Assembly: GCA_037157565.1 (NCBI GenBank)
Contig: JAZHRO010000046.1
Coordinates: forward strand, 15,536,501-15,600,500
DNA length: 64,000 bases
Direction of reading: 5' to 3'
Origin: Thalassia testudinum
Taxonomy: Eukaryota > Streptophyta > Magnoliopsida > Alismatales > Hydrocharitaceae
Part shown: positions 22,561 through 34,390 of the stretch, piece after piece
How the letters are laid out: the number at the start of each line of letters is the position of its first letter
Numbering within the stretch: the first letter of the stretch is position 1
The notes under the pieces: generated by a model
Told to the model about the DNA's origin: nothing
The model's input: the letters and a program-made list of their open reading frames with translations, nothing else
Databases searched by the model: none
Position numbers and translations under genes: made by a program

Positions 22561-23983
22561 GGCAACAGAAATTTTCGAAGCTTTTTTTTGGTGCGAATTT
22601 GAGATTTTTAACTTGCTATTTTCGTTGATTTCATATGTGCAGGAAAGTAAGGAAATCATAACGAAACACGACAACGAGAATTGTAGGTTTGAACTTCAGG
22701 TAAGTACCTATAGTTAGATTAGTTAGATTTAGAATTTGTTTGAACCTTAGGATTAGTTAGAATTTGCTTGATTATTGAAAATAAAAATTCTCTCTTGATT
22801 TTCGGGTTAAAAGAAAGTTTTATCTTAAAAATTCATTTCCTGAGTATCTCTATGTCCAAAAATTCTCAAATTTTTATCAGTCGTGGATTTCAAAGTCAGG
22901 AACAACATATCCAAATTTCATACAAATTAAAGTTATAGAAAATTTTTAAAAATTCATGCACTGATATATTATCAATTCGATTACTGTTCCTAATTTTTTG
23001 AAGTTCAAAATATCATAGGAATTTTTATATAACTTTGATTGACTTGAAATTTGTGGTACTTAATTTCTAAGATAATGACAAATTTTGATAAAATATAGAA
23101 AAAATATTTTTTGCACATTTGATTGCACGAATTATTAAATCATGAATTGGGGGTCAAAAAAATTTCAAAACCCCCAGTACACTGTAAATATAAAAAAAGA
23201 AAATGTGCATTAAAAATTCTTGAAAAATATTTTTGAGTGCCTAGTTAGTGGTGCAATAGGTCCAATTGATTGTATTGCTTGGGTCGCACCACTAATCTAA
23301 TTTTTGGACTTAAACGAACATCTATTAACTATCTGTGCGTAGGGTTTCACATTAAGGGTAGAGCACACCTGCATTTCCATAGTTAAATGAAATCTATCAA
23401 ACAAATTGGGATTTGAAAAATTCTTGTGTGACTCATCAAAACTTTGATTGAAAATATTGACTCAAGTGAACCCTAAAACACATTAACATAAGCAATTGAA
23501 TCTTAAAGTTCACTTCATCAAGAAAAATTACTTGTGAACCCTTTTTCCTGCGCACTTCACATCTTCAAAATTAATCTTAAGGGCAAACACCCCCTAACGC
23601 CCATCATATTCCAAAAGCACATCAAACCCACTCCTAAAACTAAGTAGACGTGCCCTAGGTAGGACTACTAGACTTAGGGACTTGAAACTAGATTGGGTTA
23701 AGGTTAAGGTCTTGTTTACTTGGGTCCACTGGTGATAAGAAAGGTCAGTGCGGTACCTGCGTTAACCCTTAGTGGTGTCCCACTGTGCGGGGTGTCCTAA
23801 AGGGTCCCACCCTTCTAGCTAGCCAAGTAATTCAAGGGTTGATCTAACCTAGTCACGTTTTGGGGAGTAAGGATCAGGTCTAATTAGGGTTGACACTCTA
23901 AGGACTAGTTTGATTACTTGCATTGAGCGGGCGGGGTTTCTCTCATTTGTCTTCTCTCTCGTCTACAGACATTCTTCTGGTGC
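22561..23983 (+). other. A1 5' leader
   Basis: Non-coding. It includes the long hairpin at 23245-23295 and a box shared with A2, AGTAGACGTGCCCTAGGTAG (23643-23662), with palindromic core CCTAGG. A pyrimidine-rich run precedes the Gag start. Confidence 0.6.
23245..23295 (+). other. Leader hairpin in A1
   Basis: TTAGTGGTGC pairs perfectly with GCACCACTAA over 10 bp; inside, GGTCCAA faces TTGGGTC. Homologous to the hairpins of N1, A2 and N2. Confidence 0.65.
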
Positions 23984-24633
23984 ATGCAAGGTAGAAGATC
24001 TCAAAATCCTGATTTGTTACCACAATTAGAAAGAAATCTTAGGAGAAGACCTATTTATCCAGGATCTGAATCTAAACCCTCTGCGAAGGCTAGTCATCAC
24101 GAGGAAGAAGAGATTGATGAACAAAATCTAGATCCTATGACTCTCTTACAAAGGTAGATCACTAAGTAGGGCCAGCATCATGACCGATAGATGGAAGTCA
24201 TAGTGTAGGCCATCACTCGACTCCAAAACGGAAAGGCAGACCAACCCCTCCGTGACTTTTATAACCCTCCTAATGCCCAGCCTGAACCCTTTGTTAGGGT
24301 ACCTCAGGATGGGGAAGAATTTGAACTCAAACCTCAGATCATTAACTTGATTCCCCACTTCCATGGCCGTGAGTTAGATGACCCCTTCCACCACCTTGAA
24401 GAGCTCCTACACATAGGAAGAACTTTTGGCCTTAGGAACATGAATGAAGGTACCTTGATGATGAAGATGTTCCCATTCTCCTTGAAAGATGGAGTTGCAC
24501 ATTTGTTGAGAACAATTGGTAGACCAATCCAAACTTGGGAAGACCTGAGAAGCACATTCCTAAAGAAATTCTTCCCCGTAGGAAAAACTAATGCCCTTAG
24601 ATGTGCCATACAACCTTTAAGCAGAACCCCGGG
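23984..24633 (+). pseudogene. gag: A1 Gag, first part (split by N2)
   Basis: Start ATG at 23984 (MQGRRS) is chosen because A2 Gag starts MHGRRS in the same context. The first 70 codons contain several stops. From about 24240 (PLRDFYNPP) the Gag core follows: IPHFHGRELDDPFHHLEEL, TIGRPIQTWEDL, FLKKFFPVGKTNAL. The reading stops at 24633 where N2 is inserted; the next residues of the core are found at 50872. Capsid function is inferred from family. Confidence 0.88.
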
Positions 24634-25995
24634 TGATCGAGGCGCGCTTCACGAATTCAAAATTGGGGTTTTGGAGGACCTATCATTGTAGCTCGCAAAA
24701 TGTGTCTATCAGATAAAATTTATAATCGAAACTTGAAAAGTGAGTCTCGGGTCAAACACTGGGAGGTGAACGTTTGGTTTTGAAAATCCGCGTTTCTCTT
24801 TTATTTGTTTTTGGTCATTTTTATCTTTCTAATTTTTTTGGTATTTTTAGTAAGCAAGAGATTAGGTTGATGACTCTTATCTAATCTACTTGCAACAATA
24901 AGAGAGAGAGAGAGAGAAAGAGAGAGAAACAATCATCTATTTATAAATGAATATTTGTTACACTATGAAAGCAGAAACTTACACTACGAAAGCGTAAAAA
25001 TATAGAATGAGGTGAGAGAAATCCCCCTCGATGGTCGCTCGGAGGACGACTCGCTCTAACGTCGCCTGGAGGAAGGTAATGAGGAGCGGAACGAAGGAGG
25101 ACAGTGCCGGAGGACGGAGGATGGGGTAGGATGGTGTCGCGGCGAGGATCTTCTTTCCGAAGGGCAGTGAGAGGACTGCCACGGGATGTTCCACGAATGG
25201 GGATGAGGGGAAGGAAAACTATTTGATTTTCTACTCTAGAGGAGCATCTCGGGCTTGGCATAAGCTCTCTCTAGAGCCTTGGAGGTGGTGAGAGGAAGAA
25301 AGGAAAAGATAAAGAAAAATGGGAGGGGTAAGGGTCCTTTTATAGTGGAGGAAAGAATCAAATTCGTATATAGGACATTTAGTGACGGTCATAAACGTCG
25401 TTGAAGATCCACTGTAAACATCGCCGAAGACAGCCCACGCTACCGCTGCACTGGCGGGCGCTTCGTGTGCCATGTCGCGCACCTCCGCGCACTACGCACC
25501 TACATGCGCATGGGCGGCCTCGACTGCGCCACATTGTGTGATCTGGGTCATCCATCTTCTTTTCGTTGTAGGGGCTGCTACAAAGGTCGGATTGAGTTGA
25601 CTTTCGCATCATTGGGCTGTGATCGTCGACCCAAATCCATCCGCGTAGTCGGATTTGTCATTTGAAGCTCCAAATTATGTCACATAGTCCCCTTGCTGTT
25701 GATCTTCCTCGGACTGCATATGGTGCTATGGGACTTCGATCGAGGCAATTTCGGAGGCGTTGGACTCCGATCATTGTCTTGATCAGATCCGTACGGTCGG
25801 ATCGTCAATCTGAGGCTATGAAATAAATATCCTTCTCTCCTAACCACAAAAAGGATGCAATTAATCTAAATTATATGCAACTACTCTAAATGCAGAAAAA
25901 TGCATGCTATGCAATATCTATAACATGAAATGCAAATCTAAGCCTAGGAACATGCATGATTAGGCATTTTAACCTAAATAAATGTGTCTATATCA
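24634..25995 (-). repeat. N2 3' LTR
   Basis: In element orientation it starts TGATATAGACACATTT (at 25995) and ends CGATCA (at 24634). TATA box on minus at 25338-25344. A worn form of palindrome 2 is at 25377-25411. A GA-repeat lies at 24902-24925. I see no B-box, so the tRNA-like segment seems lost in this LTR. Confidence 0.93.
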
Positions 25996-27439
25996 TACCC
26001 CCATGCCTATCTTTTGCTAGTCCCTAGAAAAATTAAACTACAGGATATGTATAAAATCAAAATTAGGATTAGATCGCTTAGGCTTGAGTCGTTTATTAAC
26101 AATAGAAAATTTCAACTAAATTCCTAAACTACGAAGACTCAATAGTACTTGGGTGTTTGCCAGAATGCAGACTGCCCAAGTCCTTGCCTTATTTGAAAAG
26201 GGAAGATACATTTTTTTTTCTTCTTTTGTTATTTTTTTGGACTTTTGGAGTTTGAGAGTGTCGGGATAACTTCTTACGGCTACCCAACCCATCCAAGGCT
26301 CGAAAAGGACTCCAAGTGCTAAGCACCTAGTGATAAGAGTGAAAGACTCACTAGGCGACCATTAAAATAGACTTCGGGTTTCTACGACCCTAGGTGACAT
26401 TGCCTAAAGGTTTATCTTTTCGATTGGTATTTTTCTCCATACTTCTTTTATTTATGGGGTCAACACAAGGGCAAACCTAGTATATATCTCCCTGATTTAT
26501 TCTACTTCCCCTCTTCTTCTCTAAGTATTTTGGGAATTATTGTGCATTTTTGTGTGCTGGGCTCTGGACAATCGGCCAATGGGTTGTTACCCACGGTAAT
26601 TTGCCAGCCATACTCATATGGTGTAGTGTGGGTTTAGTTGTTTATTTTTTTTATTTTCTACTTTTTCTATTTTTTTTTCTTTGTATTTTTTTCTTTTTCT
26701 TTTTATTTTTTTTCCTAAGTAGGTGGCTCTTTGATCTAAGATTTACCTAAAGGTAGTACGACGAAAATGGTCTTGTGGTTGGGCTCTGGACAATCAGCCG
26801 ATGAGCTATTACCATCGACAACTTGCTAGCCATACCACCCTAGATAGTTCATTAGCTACCCAATTTTCGAAGAAACCGTTGAAAAGTGAGTCAGTGCGAA
26901 GTGTGTAGATGCTTAGACTTAAAATCTCCTCAAATTAGAGGGCGGGTTGATAAGTCGCATACTTATCATCCCAATTTATTAGCCAAATTAAAATGAATTT
27001 GAATTGGTGAGGACTCGAGACTAAGTCCACATTCGAGTGGACACCCAAGCTAATTAAGCCCGATGACCTGAAGAGTCTAAGTGTTTAGATTCTCTCGTAT
27101 CATTTCCTAAAGTTAATTATGCCTAAAAGCCGAAGTTCTCTTCTCCTAATTCTATTTATTTTTTGCCTTTCTGAATTTTTTTTTTAAAAAGAAACTAAAA
27201 GAAATTCTACGGAGTTAACAAAATGATTTCAGGATAAAGTATCCACCGCCCATGCCTAAATGATCAATGTCCTCATTGTAAAAACAGAGGCATGAAAAGG
27301 GCGAAATAAATAGAATATCACCTGAATTTTGTGACAACCTGGTCAGCTCCATAGAGGAAAGAGAGTATACACATGCGCTAAGTTTAATGCCTTCAGCTAG
27401 GCATAATATACATACAAAGAAGAAGTTGAGAATTCACAA
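25996..27439 (-). other. N2 3' untranslated region
   Basis: Contains the polypurine tract next to 25996, a damaged pre-tract palindrome (26012-26031), a pyrimidine tract (26640-26715, a purine tract in element sense) flanked by the repeated motif (26556-26609 and 26778-26831), the hairpin GATAAGT-N5-ACTTATC (26949-26967) and the internal polypurine-like box (27243-27277). No coding function is recognised. Confidence 0.72.
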
Positions 27440-29103
27440 GTGCAGGTCAAAATCAAAATCAAAAGGTTGATCCTGAAACACGTCAGCAGAAGATGTCCAC
27501 ATACGTGGACCAGATTATGATGCAGACCCATGCCCCAGGGTCGAGTGGTTCTAAGGTTCTGGATGAAAATCACCCAGAACCTAAGATTATTGTCTTTGCA
27601 GGGCTGGGCCTACAGTTTTGTGGTGTGCAACCTAAGACCAAAGTGTCGGAAAATGGGTTGATCTGATTCATTAAAATCGAATGTCCACTTATAGTTCATC
27701 TAAGGAAGATAGTCAATTATTCTAGGCTTGGGTCGTACGTGAAAGATATCATAAGGGTCCTGATAGAAGGTAGGTGGTTTTAGGTCAACAGGAACCCTCA
27801 GATCCAAAATCAAAGTTCCTTCAGAATTAGCTTCCCAGATTTTTAATTCCAACTTCCTATCCTCTGAAATCAATGTTTCTGGGACCTCCAAATCATTGTA
27901 CACCCCATCTAAAGTCCCCAAGTCCAATAATTGCAATTGAATCAGGATTGACTTGGGCATAATGATTTCTAAATCAAAAGCAATCCATTTGGGGTATGGT
28001 TGAGGAATGGGGTGAATCTTCTAGTAAATGAGGATTCGAATCCTCCAAGTTACCCCCAACCGAATCCAAATCTTCAATGAACAAGCTATCAAATGGTTCT
28101 TCAGATTCCTCAAGATCGTTTGTCTCACTAAAATCATCTTCCTTACACTTAAGTGAGACTTCACTAAGAGATTCTTCACCCTCAGAGTCAAAGAATTCAT
28201 GATCCTCATTTATATATGTCTCAAAATAGATTGTCATTTCCTGGATCAAAGGGACATATTTTTCTTCACTCCCTGGCTCGGGGATCTCGGGTGAATCAAT
28301 CGGTTCATCCTCTAAGGGTTTCTCTAGACCAACCTGGTCATCTCCAATCTCAGAATATGTTTCCCCCCTGACAAGCACCTGAGCGGGTTCAGACATCGAC
28401 TCTCCTTAAGGAGGTTCACCTTGAGAATCATCCCAAGATTTGACTAGAGCAACCACAAATTTCATCCTCATCCTCGATAATTTTCCAAGAAGAAACTCAC
28501 CCAGGTACTTATCCCTAACATTTTGGAGAAAATCCAATAGAGAACTATTAAGTTCATCAATCATTTTGATTAGCTCCAATGCTTTAGTGTATGGTGTTGG
28601 CTAAGCTTCTAAAGATTGTATAGCATTCCTCAAATTAGCCAACACCCTATCCTAGATCTGGTTCACCTGAACCGACTGCTCGGTTCAGGGTTTGGTGGGT
28701 TTGGGTTCAATCTAGAGGAGTCAAGATATCTAGGTTCTCAGGTCCCTCCTTGATAGTAGGTCATTTCAGGTTGTTTAAAGGATGGTGGCAACCTATATTC
28801 AGTGGAATGCTGGGGAAGGTAGGTGTTATAATTATCATATCCTTCCTGATTGTAGATCGGGTTGGTTTGATCATCAAAGGATCGAGATCTATAATCATTG
28901 TAGCTTTGGAAAGGATAGTAATCATAGTCTTGTTGTCCAGGGTTAGGCCCTGGACACTGAGGTCCGGATTCATATCCCCAATCAAAGTCATCTCGACTAG
29001 TGGATGGGTAATTACAAGTCAAGTTGGAATAGTAATCATCTTGGGGATAAGTGGTGGTAGGAGGATAGGATTGGAAATGTGTAAAAGATGTGAAAGGATA
29101 CAT
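27440..29103 (-). pseudogene. N2 ORF: conserved non-gag-pol protein of N elements (decayed)
   Basis: Unknown function. Start ATG at about 29103 gives MYPFTSFTHFQSYPP, like N1 and N3. The N-terminal 120 residues are rich in Tyr, Pro, Asp and Gln. A middle segment with stops (28400-28740) aligns with N1's helical region, then MSEPAQVLV begins an acidic region (27974-28396, many Glu/Asp/Ser). The next segment (27700-27960) includes PKSILIQLQLLDL, matching PKSILIQPHLLDL in N1. The C-terminal block near 27488-27535 keeps GMGLHHNLVHVCGHLL. It is better preserved than N1 but carries stops at about 28738, 27971 and 27700. Confidence 0.72.
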
Positions 29104-30313
29104 TGTGGAGGAGGAGGGAAAATAGAAGAGAGAAAGGTGCCCTGCAATACAATCAACCAAACCTGTCGTTATGTGAGTAGCCTAAAAACCTATAGACTCC
29201 TAGCACTCATCTTGAGATTATAAACGATTTAGTCTACTTTTATCAAGTCAATCCAACTAGTTAGAAGGAGGGACAGGGGAGAAGGTTCTTCCTTTGGCTT
29301 ACACCTCCAGTTCCTAGTGTACTCCCCAGCCATGGTTGTTTGATGCTACTCCCCTAGCTAGACATCAGGAGCTAATTAATTGAAAAAATCTTAGTCTGAG
29401 CCCCGAAGAGCGAATCAATCCTTAAGGCCAACGTTTACTCAGTTTTAATTAGGCTTGGGATGATTGTGCTCTTGGAATGTGATGGACCCTTTAGATGGGT
29501 TGTCCCCTTAATAATTAGTTAAAATGTGTGTGCGTGCACAACCAAGGTTTGCAAACAAGGTTATTTGATGATGTGTTTTTTAGGGTTTAACCTTGTTTAG
29601 TAGCTTTTAGGGTTTAATCTTAGGTATATTCAATCAAGTTGAGGAGAACATTCCAAGTTTTGAAAGCACTGGTGATGATATATTCCTTTAGAAATCAGAA
29701 AAAATGTGGAGTGCCTGGTTCAGCCCTAAGAATCAACTCTAAGTGGCAAGCTACTTGATGGATTAGTTTTAGATTGAGTGGTGCGGCCCAAATAGTTCAA
29801 GAAATTGGCTTATTGCACCACTTGATTAAGGCACACAAAAAGTCTTAACCTAATCAGATTACTCACTTATTTGTGTGTTAAGTGTACCGGGTCCACAAGT
29901 CAGATCCTGGTTAAGTGGTAGAATCGATGTGATTGTGCGCTTAAGGGGAGAAGTTATGGGTGTTAAGTGTGCAGCTTTCAGAAAATCCCACAAGAGAAGA
30001 GTATATTTTTTTTCCTTTTTTATATATGCAGGGGTGAGATGAGTGGAGGTGGCAAACAAACAACCAAATCTATCCTAGGGTTTATAAAAAGCACCTAAGT
30101 TGATTTGGGTTTGAGTTATTAGTGTGATGAAATGAACTAGTGGGTGGGGAAGTGCGGGACACTTACAAATCACTCTACTTGCACTTTACTCTGATCTATC
30201 GCACTCGGATCTCCATGCTAGGGTACCTGCAAGACAATAGATTAGAGATAAGCGGGGTTAGTTCTATGTAAATGCAAAGAAGCGCAGAAAACAATAAAGT
30301 AAATTTCGTTGCC
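29104..30313 (-). other. N2 5' leader
   Basis: Non-coding. Holds the shared leader hairpin (29777-29822) and, next to the ORF, a TTGCAGG followed by a pyrimidine-rich run as in N1. Confidence 0.6.
29777..29822 (-). other. Leader hairpin in N2
   Basis: AGTGGTGC and GCACCACT pair across an inner GCCAA / TTGGGC pairing. Homologous in place and layout to the hairpins of N1, A1 and A2. Confidence 0.6.
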
Positions 30314-30331
30314 TCCCCGGCAATGGCGCCA
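30314..30331 (-). other. N2 primer-binding site (tRNA-Asp type)
   Basis: On the minus strand TGGCGCCATTGCCGGGGA, one base from the exact complement of plant tRNA-Asp, 3 bases inside the 5' LTR. Confidence 0.9.
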
Positions 30332-30334
30332 AAA

Positions 30335-31201
30335 TGATCGAGGAGCCCTTCGTGAATTCAAAATCAAGGTTTTGGAGGACCCGTCGTCGTAGCTCGCAAA
30401 ATGCGTCTATCAAATAAAATTTATAACTGAAACTCTAAAAGTGAGTCTCGAGTCAAACACGGGGAGGCAAACGTTTGGTTTTGAAAATCCGCATTTCTCT
30501 TTTATTTGTTTTTGGTCATTTTTATCTTTTCTAATTTTTTTGGTATTTTTAGTAAGCAAGAGATTAGGTTGATGACTCCTAGCTAATCTACTTGCAACAA
30601 TATAAGAGAGAGAGAAAGAGAGAGAAACAATCATCTATTTATAAATGCATGTTTGTTACACTACGAAAGTAGAAAATCTACACTACGAAAGCATAAAAAT
30701 ATAGAATGAGGTGAGAGAAATCCCCCTCGATGGTTGCTCGGAGGATGATTCACTCTGACGTTGCCTGGAGGAAGGTGGTGGGCGCGGAACGAAGGAGGAC
30801 AGAGCTGGAGGACGGAGGATGGGGCAGGATGGTGTCGCGGTGAGGATCTTCTTTCCGAAGGGCAGTGATAGGACGGCCGCAGGATGTTCCACGAATGGAG
30901 ATGAGGGGAAGGAAAACTATTTGATTTTCTACTCTAGAGGAGCATCCCAGGCTTGGGACAAGCTCTCTCTAGAGCCTTGGAGGTGGTGAGAGGAAGAAAG
31001 GAAGAGATGAAGAAAAATGGGAGGGGTAAGGGTCCTTTTATAGTAGAGGAAAGTATCAAATTCGTATACATGACATTTTCTGACGGTCATAAACATCGCT
31101 GAAGATCCACCACAAACATCGCTGAAGATGGCCCACGCACCCATGCTACCGCTGCGTCGGCACGCGTTCGCGTAACGTGTCGTGCGCCTCCACGTGCTAC
31201 G
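30335..31201 (-). repeat. N2 5' LTR, inner part (split by N3)
   Basis: Matches 24634 to about 25500 of the 3' LTR, including the GA-repeat (30607-30625) and TATA box (31036-31042). It ends at the left N3 target duplication CTACG (31197-31201). The outer part resumes at 50374. Confidence 0.93.
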
Positions 31202-33004
31202 TGATAAGTCCACTTTTGTGGACTATTATTTAGCCTAAGTACTATTAAATTATTTGTTCTTAGTTGTTAATTAGTTAGGAGTTATATGGCAATTCACCTT
31301 GGCCTGCATTTAAATTTATGTGCTAATTTTACATTTAATAGCATATGATATGATCTATTTGATGAATGCAGGCTAGGTACAAGAGTTAGACATCCATTGT
31401 TGCTTCTATAAGACATCCTGAATTGAGTTTGGATGTTTGACGAGCAGGGATCATAGTACTGTCAACTTTTAAGACATATAGAACTTATTCTGGACGTCTG
31501 ATGATGTTCAAACTGCAGCTGCCCTTCCTCCCAACCGTGCCTCATCTCTTCAACCACCCCAACCACTCACGATGTTCGCTGGGTGGTTGGAGAATTCCAC
31601 GGCCAAAGCAAAACAAACCAGGGATGTTTAAAATGAAGGCTGGGGATAGATGATCATCGACCGCCTTCCCCTTGGCGGGGACTATTTCTCCATCTTCTCC
31701 ACCGTGAAGGAGATGTGCACTGTGGAACCAGCAAGAAATGTGGAGATCCGTGTGCACCGTGACTTGTAGAGAACCCACACCATGCACCGCCAGCCTCTCA
31801 CCGCTCTCACCGCGCAAGCTTCACTACGTGGGCCGTGTGGTGACAGCACATGGCCACACACCCGCAGGCAGCGCATCCCCTTGTGCACGTGCAACATCCT
31901 CACCGCATGTAGTTGCTGCCTTCATCTCCAGCTTCTCACCGCTTCACCACGTGCAGTGCCCTCACCATGCAGTGCCCCCGCCATGCATGCACAGGCAGCG
32001 CACCCATAGGCCACGCACCCGCAGGCCACGCACTCGCAGGTAGTGCCCAGCCCGCTTGCTTGCGCAGCAGACCCCACTCTCCAGCCCGCTTGCATGCTCC
32101 TCCTCTTCGTCATCTTCTTCTTCTCCATTGGCAGGAAGAACCCAAAGCTCCAAGCGCCCCTCCTCCATGCAGCCACCACCGTTGAGCCTCCGTCAACCGC
32201 CAAAGCTAGACACTGAGCACCGCCAAGCACTAAAGCCACGTGCAGTCATGTGCGGCCTGAGCATGCAGCCACAGCGGCTCGCGTGGGCTTCGTCCTCATC
32301 GGCGATTTCCTCCTCCGTCCCGCCGCCACCGGCCACCTCCGGCCGCTGTGTCACCACCAACGCAAAGGCCACACCTCAGAAACCCACCACCGGTGACCAC
32401 ACAGTCTGCCGACTCCTCTCCGCGTGTGCACAAGGGGAACAAACTCCCCTGTTTTGCTAAAATAAAACTTCAATTAATATTTATGCTAAATGCCATTGTG
32501 GATGTTGCTATTCATTTATTTAAGGCATTAAATTATTGAGGTGAATTTTCATAGCCCTCTTTCTACTTCATCAAAATTGCTTGCAGATGAATATCTCTCA
32601 TGTATGATTTAATACATGTCATATATATTATGGTGAACAAGCTATATTCTAGGAATTAGTATTTACGGTGTTTATCAGTATCAAGATCATTATTTTACAT
32701 GATATTCTATAGTGGGGATTTTGCAAATGGACACCTGCATTCTTGATTAATTATTTAAAGCAAGAAATTATGTTGAAAACACGTGCACCAGTTAGTATGC
32801 ATACACATTGAAATTTTCTGAATAAACGAATCACAACACACTAGTTTAAATAGGCTATTTCCTCCCTATGGAGATGACCTAACTCTTCGTGGTTAGTTTT
32901 GAGAATTAAAATGTTTTGAAAAGAGATTTTCTACCACGCGATTACATATAATGACACATCATTTTATGTTAAAGTTTTCAACGAAAACGAAGATCACTCT
33001 TTCA
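31202..33004 (+). repeat. N3 5' LTR
   Basis: Starts TGATAAGTCC, with a perfect hairpin GTCCAC-TTTT-GTGGAC six bases in (31208-31223), and ends CTCTTTCA. Around 31385-31500 are several AGACATCC / GGACGTCTGA-type decamers as in S1 and L1. The GC-rich middle (31740-32440) gives long open frames on both strands that I judge non-coding. Confidence 0.92.
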
Positions 33005-33006
33005 AG

Positions 33007-33024
33007 TGGCGCCGTTTGCTGGGA
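33007..33024 (+). other. N3 primer-binding site
   Basis: TGGCGCCGTTTGCTGGGA, close to the tRNA-Asp complement with an extra T, two bases after the 5' LTR. Confidence 0.85.
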
Positions 33025-34390
33025 TGGAAACACACCTATTAATTTTTTCAGGAATTTTATGTTATTTTTATGCTATTTTGAAACCTTTTCTGAATTACTA
33101 ACTGTGGCTCTTCTTCTATGCAAAAAACACACGACGAATGCGGCGGGCGGCACGATGGAGACGATATTCTTGGTGGACCTTGACGCCATCTAGAGGGCAG
33201 CAATAGGAGCACGTGGGCCTTGATCCCACACATGTGGAAGGAGGATTGGCGACTGGAGATCTGTTTATACTTAGATTAGGCTAGATAGACCTTAGACATT
33301 TAGTTTTTGTCTTGTGGACCTGTGTTGGGTATTTTCGGGAGCGTGTTCCCATTTTATTTAGATTATAGGATTATTTGAATTGTTTGAGCTGCATGTTGGT
33401 TAGTTAGTTATATTAGGTTTGTTTGCATATATATATATATATTCGAACTGCCTGCTAGAAGTTGCATATCTATAGGGCGACCATCTAGGATTGAATGAGC
33501 AGCATCTAGCTTTTCTTTTTGCATTGTAAACATCCTGCATTGAAGAGAGCTGGAGTAAGGTACGTCTTTTCTTGTGCATTAGTTATCTGCACACGCATTG
33601 CATTTGGACTTAATTAAAGAAGACCATTTAAGCTGATTTGAAAATATTAATCAAGTGGTCACATTATTTCTTGAAAAAAAAGAAAAATACACAGGAAGTG
33701 TTTGAATAAAGTGATTGCGATTTTCAAAAGGAAAAATCACTTTTTGCGGTGTGATGCACACTTCCTACTCTGAGCATGCACTAGGACTTGGACCCTTAAG
33801 GCTATAGGCACCGATCTCTTTATCGGTGCAGACCCTCCTATCGTGCTTTGTGGTGGTGGTACTATCTTTTGACCAAGTGTTTTGATACTTCATAGAGGGG
33901 GACACCCCTTAAAGGAACAAAAGGGTAGTTAAGGGGCATCGCATACGCATCGCATCAAAGGAAGGGTTCGCCCTACTTGCATCCCTTTGTTCGTCCTTGG
34001 AGTAACTTCTTACTTGATCACCTGGGAGTATCATCTAAGCAAAGTATAGGTCCTAGGGCACTCGAAGGTCAATTTAGGGTGCGTAATTGCTTGGCAACTT
34101 GATTGATCACCCAGAAAGGACTAAAAGTAACCTCAACCTTCTTAACAGTCATTGACCAGAAATTTCAAGTGCCTCATTTCTCTTATACCACTTACGTGGG
34201 AATGGAGAAACACTGCCTTGACTATATTTGGCCAAGCTGAAGAGATTGGAAGAGGACTTAAAGAATTTTAAATCAACAAAAGACCTCTTGCCTTGTGTTT
34301 GCTTGGTGTGTGCGTGATAGAGCTCTCTAGGAGGTTTTCTGTTTTAATCTATCTAAGTCCTAGGAGAGTTAAAACATTTAATTAAAAGAA
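33025..34390 (+). other. N3 5' leader
   Basis: Non-coding. It has an AT microsatellite (33426-33443) and a possible hairpin GACCATTT / AAGTGGTC (33622-33660), different in sequence from the leader hairpins of the other elements. TCCTAGGGCAC near 34051-34061 reads as the reverse complement of a box in the A1 and A2 leaders. Confidence 0.5.

Noticed and set aside
26550..26750. Phe-rich 66-codon frame that looks like a membrane protein
   Set aside because: Translation of the TTT/TTC-rich tract in the N2 3' UTR.
31738..32460. Long overlapping open frames on both strands in N3's LTR
   Set aside because: GC-rich LTR DNA with frames on both strands, His/Pro/Ala/Ser-rich products, and no family motif; the other LTR copy (49350-49800) does not keep the same frames intact.
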